Shown here piece by piece: positions 26,112 to 33,194 of a stretch of 64,000 bases of DNA. Below the pieces are notes generated by a model. It was not told where the DNA came from, ran no database searches, and saw only the letters and a program-made list of their open reading frames with translations. Both the position numbers and the translations under genes were made by a program. This DNA is from Kibdelosporangium aridum. GTDB lineage: Bacteria; Actinomycetota; Actinomycetes; Mycobacteriales; Pseudonocardiaceae. How positions within the stretch are numbered: position 1 is the stretch's first letter; every line of letters starts with the position of its first letter. The stretch is from positions 372,001 through 436,000 of the forward strand of contig NZ_FWXV01000001.1 in NCBI RefSeq assembly GCF_900176515.1, in the 5' to 3' direction.

Positions 26112-26136
26112 TTGTCACACTGCGGGCGCGTGACAA
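26112..26136. promoter_or_regulatory. TTGTCAC-N11-GTGACAA inverted repeat upstream of the membrane-protein operon
   Basis: Perfect 7-base arms at 26112-26118 and 26130-26136 surround an 11-base spacer. They lie 26-50 bases before the start of the gene at 26086 and just past the end of the CGNR gene. Arm length and spacing fit a dimeric repressor or activator site. The cognate regulator is not identifiable here. Confidence 0.45.
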
Positions 26137-26156
26137 ATCCGCCTAAATACGGGCCC

Positions 26157-26696
26157 TCAGGAGTTCGATTTCCGGCGCGCGTAGTGCGCACGCGCCTTGG
26201 CGCGGTTGCCGCATCGGGTCATGGAGCACCATTGACGGTTGTGTTTCGGCGAGGCGTCGTGGAAACGCACGCCGCAGTCGTCGAAAGCACAGATGCGGAC
26301 CACGCCACCCGAGGCGACCAGGTCAATGGCGTCGGCGGCCAGTTCGGCCAGTACAGCTTTGATCGGCCCCGCTGAGCAACGCACTTCTCGCCTGGGTCCG
26401 TCGGCGTCGATCCGCAGGTGAGGAACGGGCAGGTCGGCTGCGATCTTGTTGACCAGCCGGACATCGGCCGCGTGCGTCAGCCCGCGGGCCAGCCGGTCGA
26501 TGGCTTCGCGGAGCTGGAGCGCCAGGGCCAAGTCGTCCGCTGTGACTCGGTGACGACGGTCGGCGTGGCCCGCGGCGAGCAGCCACTCCGCCAGTGCCGC
26601 AGGCTCGGTCAGCAGTTCACGGCCGCTCAAGTGACGGTCGCGCAGCGTGTTCACGAAATCGAGGCAGGGACGGCCGCCGTCAAAGATCCAGTCCAC
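26157..26696 (-). CDS. CGNR zinc-finger (ABATE domain) transcriptional regulator
   Basis: A 179-residue protein. The N-terminal ABATE-type domain starts with GGRPCLDFVNTLRDR. The C-terminal zinc finger has C-x4-C in ICAFDDCGVRFHD and C-x4-C in WCSMTRCGNR, including the CGNR signature, followed by the basic tail KARAHYARR. Family members are actinobacterial DNA-binding proteins thought to respond to small molecules. It is divergent from a haloacetate-dehalogenase-like hydrolase, with a perfect inverted repeat in the 38-base gap, so it most likely controls that gene and itself. Confidence 0.9.
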   Translation of the reverse strand: MDWIFDGGRPCLDFVNTLRDRHLSGRELLTEPAALAEWLLAAGHADRRHRVTADDLALALQLREAIDRLARGLTHAADVRLVNKIAADLPVPHLRIDADGPRREVRCSAGPIKAVLAELAADAIDLVASGGVVRICAFDDCGVRFHDASPKHNRQWCSMTRCGNRAKARAHYARRKSNS

Positions 26697-26699
26697 CCC

Positions 26700-26729
26700 T
26701 TGATTCTAACCCCCTCATACGGTTAGAAA
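26700..26729 (+). promoter_or_regulatory. Promoter and operator of the hydrolase gene
   Basis: TTCTAACC (26704-26711) and GGTTAGAA (26721-26728) are perfect 8-base arms with a 9-base spacer. They overlap a possible -35 TTGATT (26700-26705) and -10 TAGAAA (26724-26729). The ATG begins at 26735, so a transcript starting 6-7 bases after the -10 would be leaderless. This fits the lack of a ribosome-binding site. A regulator bound here would block both promoter elements. Confidence 0.5.
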
Positions 26730-26734
26730 GAAGT

Positions 26735-27568
26735 ATGGACTCAGCGATGGCGACGGTGAACGGAATCCGGATGCACTACCGGCACGCGGGCGACGGGCCG
26801 CCCGTGGTGCTGCTCCACGGGTGGCCGCAGACCTCCTACTGCTGGCACAAGATCTTCGACGACCTGGCGGCGACGCATACCGTCATCGCCCCGGACCTGC
26901 GCGGCTACGGGCTGACCGACAAACCCCGGGACGGCTACGACAAGCGCACGATGGCGTCCGACGTGTCGGAGCTCGTTCGTGGGCTGGGATTTGAGCGGGT
27001 CAGCGTGGTCGGACACGACCGGGGCGGCAGAGTCGCGCACCGATGGGCACTCGACCGCCCCGACGAGATCGACCGGTTCGCGGTCCTCGACATCATCCCG
27101 ACACGGGAGATGTGGCGGCGGATGACCGCGGACACCGCGCGTGGCTACTGGCACTGGCTCTTCCACCTGCAGCCCGACCTGCCGGAACTGCTTGCCGGGC
27201 AGAACATCGCGGCGTACTTGGGGTACTTCTTCGAACGCTGGACCTATCAGCGGCAAGGCCTCGAAGCCGCCGACGAGTACATCAAGGCGTTCTCCGCGCC
27301 AGGTGCACTGCGGGCGGGCTTCGACGACTATCGCGCGTCCTTCCCGACGGACGCCGAGCACGATGACGCCGATGCGGGACGCAAGCTGACCATCCCCGTG
27401 CTGGCGCTATGGGGCGCGACCGGTCTGCTCGGCCAGTTGCCGACGCTGGAGATCTGGCGTGACTACGCCGAAAACGTCACCGGTTCGGCCATCGCCGAAT
27501 GCGGGCACTTCCTCGCGGAGGAGCAACCCTCCATTGTGGTCGACCACCTCAAGCGATTCCTGGGTTAG
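26735..27568 (+). CDS. Alpha/beta hydrolase with the full haloacetate dehalogenase active-site set
   Basis: A 277-residue alpha/beta hydrolase. The nucleophile is D95 in VGHDRGG, with oxyanion loop HGWPQ, acid D119 and base H258 in ECGHFL. In fluoroacetate dehalogenase RPA1163 the carboxylate is held by two Arg and the halide pocket is formed by His-Trp-Tyr. The equivalent residues appear here as R96, R99, H140, W141 and Y199, at a constant offset of 15 until the cap-domain Tyr. This favours a haloacetate dehalogenase over an epoxide hydrolase. It is divergent from the CGNR regulator and probably repressed by it. Its stop overlaps that of the convergent reductase gene. Confidence 0.88.
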   Translation: MDSAMATVNGIRMHYRHAGDGPPVVLLHGWPQTSYCWHKIFDDLAATHTVIAPDLRGYGLTDKPRDGYDKRTMASDVSELVRGLGFERVSVVGHDRGGRVAHRWALDRPDEIDRFAVLDIIPTREMWRRMTADTARGYWHWLFHLQPDLPELLAGQNIAAYLGYFFERWTYQRQGLEAADEYIKAFSAPGALRAGFDDYRASFPTDAEHDDADAGRKLTIPVLALWGATGLLGQLPTLEIWRDYAENVTGSAIAECGHFLAEEQPSIVVDHLKRFLG

Positions 27569-28647
27569 TACCGGACGTCGCTCATCAGAAGCGGTGGGTA
27601 CACATCGGACGGCAGGCCGTCCACTGTGGCTCCTGCGAACTGCAGCATCCGGCGCTGTGCGCCGTGCATCGGTGCCGGGTAGTTCAGTGCCGGTGCGGAC
27701 ACCTCGTCCAGTGTCTTCAGCTGTTCGGGGGTGAGAGTGACCGTGCTCCCGGCGAGGTTGTCCGTCAGGTGGTCAAGGCGCCGAGCGCCGACGATCGGCA
27801 CGACGGTGCCCTCGCGGGCACGCAACCACGCCAGCGACACGGCCGCGGATGTCGTCCCGAGCTCCTCGGCGATCTTGGCGACCGCGTCGATCACCACGAA
27901 CTCGGCCTCGGCCGGGCCGCCGACGAAGGCTGCCCGTGCGGAGTCGGTGACGTGCGCACCGCGCCGGTACTTCCCTGACAGGAAGCCGTTCTTCAACGGG
28001 CTCCACGGCACAAGGGCCATGCCTTGGTCGAGTGCGAGCGGGGCGAGTTCGCCTTCGACGGTACGGGCCAGCAGCGAGTACTCCACCTGCAAGGCGATCA
28101 GCGGCGTCCAGCCCTTGAGCAGCGCCGTGGTCTGGGCCTGTGCGGTGAACCATCCGGGAGTGTTGGAGAACCCGATGTACCGGATCTTGCCCGTGCTGAC
28201 CAGGTCGTCGAGCGTGCGCATGGTCTCTTCGACCGGGGTGCTGCGGTCCCAGTTGTGCAGCCAGTAGAGGTCGAGGTAGTCGGTCTTCAGGCGGCGCAGC
28301 GTCTCGTGCAGCTGGGCGATGATCGACGAACGGCCCGCGCCGCCGCCGTTCGGGTCGCCGGGGTACATGTTGCCGAAGAACTTCGACGCCAGCACCACGC
28401 GCTCGCGCCGCCCCGGCCGCGCGGCGAAGTAGTCGCCGAGGATCGCCTCGGAGTGGCCGTTGGTGTAGAAGTTGGCCGTATCGATGAAGTTGCCGCCGAG
28501 GTCGAGGTAGGCGGTCAGGATCTTCTCCGCCTCGGCGACGCTGCTGCCCGCACCGCCGGGATCCTCACCGAAGGTCATCGCGCCGAGTGCGAACGGGCTG
28601 ACGCGCAGCCCCGACTTGCCGAGTGTGACGTAGCGATCGAGTGACAT
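27565..28647 (-). CDS. Aldo/keto reductase
   Basis: A 360-residue NADPH-dependent TIM-barrel reductase. The catalytic tetrad is D56 (DTANF), Y61, K89 (ASKFF) and H131 (LHNWD). The cofactor-binding IVGARRLDHL stretch lies near residue 285. It reduces aldehydes or ketones of unknown identity. It is divergent from an AraC regulator across a 124-base gap containing a 7-base-arm inverted repeat, which suggests control by that regulator. Confidence 0.94.
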   Translation of the reverse strand: MSLDRYVTLGKSGLRVSPFALGAMTFGEDPGGAGSSVAEAEKILTAYLDLGGNFIDTANFYTNGHSEAILGDYFAARPGRRERVVLASKFFGNMYPGDPNGGGAGRSSIIAQLHETLRRLKTDYLDLYWLHNWDRSTPVEETMRTLDDLVSTGKIRYIGFSNTPGWFTAQAQTTALLKGWTPLIALQVEYSLLARTVEGELAPLALDQGMALVPWSPLKNGFLSGKYRRGAHVTDSARAAFVGGPAEAEFVVIDAVAKIAEELGTTSAAVSLAWLRAREGTVVPIVGARRLDHLTDNLAGSTVTLTPEQLKTLDEVSAPALNYPAPMHGAQRRMLQFAGATVDGLPSDVYPPLLMSDVRY

Positions 28648-28658
28648 GACTCAATTCC

Positions 28659-28682
28659 ACCGTGGACGGCCCCGGCCACGGT
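28659..28682. promoter_or_regulatory. Inverted repeat between the reductase and AraC genes
   Basis: ACCGTGG (28659-28665) and CCACGGT (28676-28682) are perfect arms with a 10-base spacer, just upstream of the reductase start and about 90 bases before the AraC start. This is a plausible operator for the divergent pair. Confidence 0.4.
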
Positions 28683-28771
28683 AGACCAATCGAGGCGCGC
28701 TCTTGCACAATCCTGCCGGGTACGCTTCGATCAGGCTTGTAGCCTGGCTGGCACGATGCTTCCATACAGCC

Positions 28772-29635
28772 ATGCAGGCATTGCTTGACGAGATCCGCGG
28801 GCTGATCCACCGGCATGCCCGATCCGACCTGCGGACGCCGATCGACGGGCTGATGCTGTCGGTCGTCGACGACGAGGAGCCCGACTACTCGCTGACCGAG
28901 CCCTTGTTCGTGATGCTGGCCAAGGGCGGCAAACGGCTGCTGCTCGGTGATCAGGTGCACGAGTACCGAGCCGGGCAGTTCCTCGTCGTCACCACGGATC
29001 TGCCGGTCACCGGCCACTTCTTCGACACCCCGGCGCTGGGGCTCGGCCTGGTGCTCAAGCCCGCCGTGATCGCCCCGCTGCTGCTGGAACTGCCGTTCGC
29101 GGCAAGTGTGAGAACGCCGGCGATCGCCACCGGCGAGGCCGGCTTCGACCTGCTCGATCCGATCGCCCGGCTGCTACGCCTGATCGACCGTCCCGCGGAC
29201 GCCCGAGTGCTCGCGCCGATGATCGAACGGGAGATCCTCTGGCGCCTGCTCACCAGCCCGCACGGCGACATGATCCGCCAGATCGGTCTCGCCGACAGCG
29301 CCCTGACCCACGTAAACCGGGCCATCCGGTGGATCAGGGACAACTACGCGCAGCCCATGCGCGTCGAGGACCTCGCCCGGCTGGCCGCGATGAGCTCTTC
29401 GGCGTTCCACCGGCATTTCCGTTCCGTCACCACGATGAGCCCGGTGCAGTTCCAGAAACGCATCCGGCTGCAGGAAGCCCGGACGCTGCTGGTGTCCCGG
29501 CCCGACGACGTCGCCGGAGTCGGGCACCGGGTCGGCTACGAAAGCCCGTCCCAGTTCACCAGGGAGTACCGCCGCATGTTCGGCGTCCCGCCCAGCCAGG
29601 ACGCGGTTCGTCTGCGCGCACGGACTTTGCCGTGA
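28772..29635 (+). CDS. AraC family regulator with AraC_N-type sensor domain
   Basis: A 287-residue regulator. The N-terminal domain has the pattern of the AraC_N family found beside oxidoreductase genes (SVVDDEEPDY...LFVMLAKGGKRLLLGDQ). The C-terminal DNA-binding domain has MRVEDLARLAAMSSSAFHRHF and VGHRVGYESPSQFTREYRRMFG. ATG 28772 is chosen; a TTG at 28703 would add 23 residues of poor quality. It is divergent from the aldo/keto reductase and probably regulates it. Confidence 0.9.
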   Translation: MQALLDEIRGLIHRHARSDLRTPIDGLMLSVVDDEEPDYSLTEPLFVMLAKGGKRLLLGDQVHEYRAGQFLVVTTDLPVTGHFFDTPALGLGLVLKPAVIAPLLLELPFAASVRTPAIATGEAGFDLLDPIARLLRLIDRPADARVLAPMIEREILWRLLTSPHGDMIRQIGLADSALTHVNRAIRWIRDNYAQPMRVEDLARLAAMSSSAFHRHFRSVTTMSPVQFQKRIRLQEARTLLVSRPDDVAGVGHRVGYESPSQFTREYRRMFGVPPSQDAVRLRARTLP

Positions 29636-29637
29636 TC

Positions 29638-31131
29638 TCACGGCAATGGGACGCGCCAGCACAGCGTGGTGCCGGAGTTGGTGGACTCGGTGGTGAACGT
29701 GCCACCGAGCTGGGTGGCGCGAGTGGACATGTTCGCCAAACCACTGCGACGGCCACCTTCCGGGATGCCCACGCCATTGTCGGTGATCCGCAACATGAGG
29801 TCGCCGCCGAGGGCAACCTCGACTGACGCCGTCGTCGCACGCGCATGTCTGGCTATATTGGACAGTGCTTCGCGCAGTACCGGAAGCAGCTGCTCGCTGA
29901 CCTCCCCGGGCACTGATGTGTCAACGGGACCACGAAATCGCAGTGACGGCGTGAAACCGAGCGCTGCCTTCGCAGCGTCCACTGTGGCCAGTACGAGTGA
30001 GCGCAGGCTCTCGGTCGATTGGTGCTGCAGGGCGAACACCGTCGTGCGGATCTCCTGGATGGTGGTGTCCAAGTCCTCCACCGCCCGGCGGACTCGGGTT
30101 GCCGCGTCCTCGGGATCCGTCGCGATCACCGCAGCCGCGGCCTCCAACGCCATGCCGGTCGCGAACACCCGTTGGATGACCAGGTCGTGCAAGTCGCGAG
30201 CGATGCGTTCACGGTCCTCGAACACCACGAGCCGCTGTTGATCAGCCCGGGCCCTGGAGTACTGCACGGCCATCGCCACGTGTGCGGCGAAGTTGCGCAA
30301 CAGATCCAGGTCTGCCTGCTCGAACAGCGGCTCGTGCCGCAACCGGACCAACAGCAGCACGCCAAGTGGCTCGTCACCGGCGGGCAACGGCACGATCGCG
30401 GCGGAACCCAGCTTCTTCAACAGTTTGCCGTCGTCGCCCTGCCAGCTCGCGGCGGCTTCACCGTAGTGGTCGATCAGCACGGGCTGCCCGGTCCGGAAAA
30501 CGAGCCCTGACGCGGTTCCCTCGATCTCGACCGGGGTGCCGGTGAGGTGCTCGACGCCCTGCACCACCTTGAAAACGAGCCGTTCGCCGTCTTCGTCGGG
30601 CAACGCGATCGCAGCCATCGGCGCGCCGGCGACTTCCCTTGCGTGCTGCGCGATCAAGCCCAGTTCGTCGTCACATTGCCCGCCGAGCAAGGCCGCGGTG
30701 ATCTCGTTGGACGCCTGGAGCCACGCCTCGCGGCGCCGGGATTCCTCAAGCTGCCGGTAGTCCCGCACGGCCAACGCGGCGGAGAGCGCCATGGCTTCGA
30801 TGGCTTGGCGTTGGGCGGGCGTGAACTCGTCGGCCGCGACATAGAGGTAGCCGACGGTCCTGTCCTGCAACTGAACCGGAGCGGTCAGCACGTCGTCGCC
30901 CGACCATTTCGGGTTGATGGTCGCGGCGGTCTGCTCGTCCAAGCCGACGTGCACCAAGGTGGTGAACTGTTCACCTTCACGATCCAGCAGGCCCAGCGCC
31001 GCGTACCGGCCACCGGCCAGATCCAGTGCGCCTCTGGCGATCTCCCGCAGCACTTCCGGCAGGTTCCGGCCGGCCCGCATCGCCGTCATCGCCTGAAGAA
31101 AACGGCGCCCCCGGGGCAAGTCCGGCTCCAT
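29638..31131 (-). CDS. GAF-domain sensor histidine kinase (NarL-partner type)
   Basis: A soluble kinase of 497 residues from ATG 31131 (513 if read from 31179). Two GAF domains span about 25-150 and 165-305. The HisKA_3 domain carries H315 in ERIARDLHDLVIQRVF, and the ATPase domain has REALSNIARHA, DNGVGIP and GLANM. This is the layout of DevS/DosT-like kinases, but I do not see evidence for heme ligands in the first GAF domain. No response regulator is adjacent. It is divergent from a CBS-BON gene, a combination common near DevR-regulated stress genes in actinobacteria. Confidence 0.9.
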   Translation of the reverse strand: MEPDLPRGRRFLQAMTAMRAGRNLPEVLREIARGALDLAGGRYAALGLLDREGEQFTTLVHVGLDEQTAATINPKWSGDDVLTAPVQLQDRTVGYLYVAADEFTPAQRQAIEAMALSAALAVRDYRQLEESRRREAWLQASNEITAALLGGQCDDELGLIAQHAREVAGAPMAAIALPDEDGERLVFKVVQGVEHLTGTPVEIEGTASGLVFRTGQPVLIDHYGEAAASWQGDDGKLLKKLGSAAIVPLPAGDEPLGVLLLVRLRHEPLFEQADLDLLRNFAAHVAMAVQYSRARADQQRLVVFEDRERIARDLHDLVIQRVFATGMALEAAAAVIATDPEDAATRVRRAVEDLDTTIQEIRTTVFALQHQSTESLRSLVLATVDAAKAALGFTPSLRFRGPVDTSVPGEVSEQLLPVLREALSNIARHARATTASVEVALGGDLMLRITDNGVGIPEGGRRSGLANMSTRATQLGGTFTTESTNSGTTLCWRVPLP

Positions 31132-31180
31132 GCCCCCATCATGCCGGTGTCCATTGCAGACCACCGAACGATCGCGCACA

Positions 31181-31222
31181 GCAGAGTCTTTAGACCCTAA
31201 GAGCGGAGGGCAGTTGGGCCCT
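31181..31222. promoter_or_regulatory. Candidate DevR/DosR-like boxes
   Basis: Bases 31181-31200 read on the minus strand share 12 of 20 positions with the mycobacterial DosR consensus, including the GGG and CTAAAG core. A second palindrome, AGGGC-N6-GCCCT, is at 31207-31222. Both lie between the GAF kinase and CBS-BON genes. The assignment is by eye and weak, but the gene context fits. Confidence 0.35.
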
Positions 31223-31274
31223 GACCTGACGCGGCAAAAGGTGCATACCGTGAGCGGCGAGAGCGGAGGTGGTC

Positions 31275-31862
31275 ATGCGAGAACTGACGGTCGCCATGGT
31301 GATGACCAAGGACCCGGTCGCCGTGACACCCGATGCCTCATGCAAGGAGATCGCCCGGACCATATCCAAGCATCAGATCGGCGCCGTGCCGGTGGTCGGG
31401 CGCGACGGCGTGCCGATCGGAGTTGTGGCCTCCGAGGACCTGATCGGGGGCACGACCGACCGGGCACTGCACTTGATGACCGTGCCGGTCCGCGCGGTGG
31501 ACGCCAACGAATCGGTGAGCTTCGCGGCGCGTGAGCTCAACCGGCGCGGTGTCCGGCGGTTGTTCGTGATCGACCACGGCAGGCTGGTCGGCGTGGTGTC
31601 CCGCCGGGACCTGTTGCGCGTGTTCCTGCGTTCGGACGAGGAAATCAGGCACGACGTCGAACGGGAGGTGTTCCAGCGAGTCCTCTGGGTCAACCCGAGC
31701 GCGGTCGTGGTGTCGGTGCACAACGGCACCGTGACGCTCAACGGCCAGCTGGGCAAACGCAGCGAGGTGGCGATCGCGGCCCGGCTGATCACCACGATTC
31801 CCGGCGTGGTCGACGTCCGCAATCGCCTCGACTACGTCTGGAACGACGAGCCGGACAACTGA
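31275..31862 (+). CDS. CBS-pair and BON domain protein
   Basis: A 195-residue protein. Two CBS motifs occupy about 5-115 (VMTKDPVAVTPDASCKEIA...VGVVSRRDLLRVFL), and a BON domain follows at about 125-190 (NGTVTLNGQLGKRSEVAIAARL). CBS pairs usually bind adenine nucleotides. In actinobacteria such proteins are often induced under hypoxia or stasis. ATG 31275 has GGAGG 5 bases upstream. Its promoter region holds the candidate DevR-like boxes, and the neighbouring gene is a GAF histidine kinase. Confidence 0.93.
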   Translation: MRELTVAMVMTKDPVAVTPDASCKEIARTISKHQIGAVPVVGRDGVPIGVVASEDLIGGTTDRALHLMTVPVRAVDANESVSFAARELNRRGVRRLFVIDHGRLVGVVSRRDLLRVFLRSDEEIRHDVEREVFQRVLWVNPSAVVVSVHNGTVTLNGQLGKRSEVAIAARLITTIPGVVDVRNRLDYVWNDEPDN

Positions 31863-31921
31863 GCCGGAGAAAACTTCCGCCGGCCATGTCGATCCGGCCC
31901 CGGCCCGTTCGACGAACGGGC

Positions 31922-33178
31922 ATGACGACCCCGCAGCAACTCGCCCGCCGCCCCCGGATCAACGCCGACCTGAGCAGGATCATCCGTGGCCAGGTCCACC
32001 GGCCGGGTGACGACGCCTACGACACCCAGCGCGCCTCCCTTGACCCGGCCTTCGACGCGCGGCCAGTCGTGATCGCCGAGGTCACCGGCCCCACCGATGT
32101 CCAAGCGGCGGTGACCTGGGCCAGAGATCAAGGCCTTCCCCTCGCGGTGCAGTCCACCGGGCACGGGACGTACGTGCCGTCCGACGGCGGGCTGCTGCTG
32201 AAGACCTCCCGGATGGCCGGTGTGCTGGTCGACCCGGACCGGCGGATCGCCCGGGTGGGCGCGGGCGCGGTGTGGGGCGACGTACTCGCCGCGGCCGCGC
32301 CGTTCGGGCTGGCACCGGTGTCCGGCTCGTCGGCCACCGTCGGCGTGGCCGGGTTCACGCTGGGCGGCGGACATGGTGCGCTGTCTCGTAAGTACGGCCT
32401 GGGCGCGGACAACCTGCTGCGGATGACGCTGGTGACCGCCGACGGCGAGCTCGTCACCGCGACCGCCGACCGCAACCCCGAACTGTTCTGGGCGGTTCGC
32501 GGTGGTGGTGGCAACTTCGGCGTGACCACGTCACTGGAGATCCAGCTGCACCCGGTCGAGGAGGTCTACGCGGGCCAGGCGCTGTTCCCCATCGCGGGCG
32601 CGGCCGAACTGCTGGCGCGCTATCGGGACTATGTGCCGGCCATGCCGGAGGAGCTGACCTGCTCGGTCGCCCTGGTCGGCGAGCACGTCGCCATTCGAGC
32701 GACGTATGCCGGTGACGCCGAGGCCGGGCAGAAGGCGTTGCGGCCGCTGTGGCAAGGCACGCCGGTGCAGGACACGTTCGCCGAAGTGGCCGTTCCGCAG
32801 GCGAGTGTGCCCGGCACCGCGCCACGCAACTTCGACCTGTCCACTTCGCTGTCCGACGAGCTGATCGACACGATCGCCGACATCGCCGGCGAGGCCAACG
32901 GCATCGAGATCCGTTACTGGGGCGGCGCGATCGCCAGGGGCACCAGCCCGGCAGGGCACCGCCACGTGCCGTTCTCGATCGTGGTGGACGGCCCGCAGAG
33001 CGCGGCCGAGCGGCTTTGGCCGTACACGACAGGTGGGTCGTTCCCGACGTCGCTGCACGACCCGCACGCCGTGGAGACCGCGTACACGGCTGCCGACTAC
33101 CAGCGGCTGCGTGAGATCAAGGCGATCTACGACCCGGCCAACGTCTTCCACCGCACGATGAACATCAAACCGGCGTGA
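31922..33178 (+). CDS. FAD-linked oxidoreductase, berberine-bridge-enzyme-like family
   Basis: A 418-residue flavoenzyme with an FAD_binding_4 domain (STGHG at 78-82, then SSATVGVAGFTLGGGHG and KYGLGADNLL) and a BBE-type C terminus ending YDPANVFH. H81 lies where family members attach FAD through histidine. The second attachment Cys, found as G-x-C-x-T-V-G in bicovalent members, is replaced by Ser/Ala (GSSATVG), so FAD should be singly linked at most. The start is ambiguous: ATG 31922 or ATG 31886. No signal peptide is evident. The substrate is unknown; relatives oxidise sugars, alkaloids or polyketides. Confidence 0.88.
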   Translation: MTTPQQLARRPRINADLSRIIRGQVHRPGDDAYDTQRASLDPAFDARPVVIAEVTGPTDVQAAVTWARDQGLPLAVQSTGHGTYVPSDGGLLLKTSRMAGVLVDPDRRIARVGAGAVWGDVLAAAAPFGLAPVSGSSATVGVAGFTLGGGHGALSRKYGLGADNLLRMTLVTADGELVTATADRNPELFWAVRGGGGNFGVTTSLEIQLHPVEEVYAGQALFPIAGAAELLARYRDYVPAMPEELTCSVALVGEHVAIRATYAGDAEAGQKALRPLWQGTPVQDTFAEVAVPQASVPGTAPRNFDLSTSLSDELIDTIADIAGEANGIEIRYWGGAIARGTSPAGHRHVPFSIVVDGPQSAAERLWPYTTGGSFPTSLHDPHAVETAYTAADYQRLREIKAIYDPANVFHRTMNIKPA

Positions 33179-33194
33179 ATGGCATGCTGTTCGA

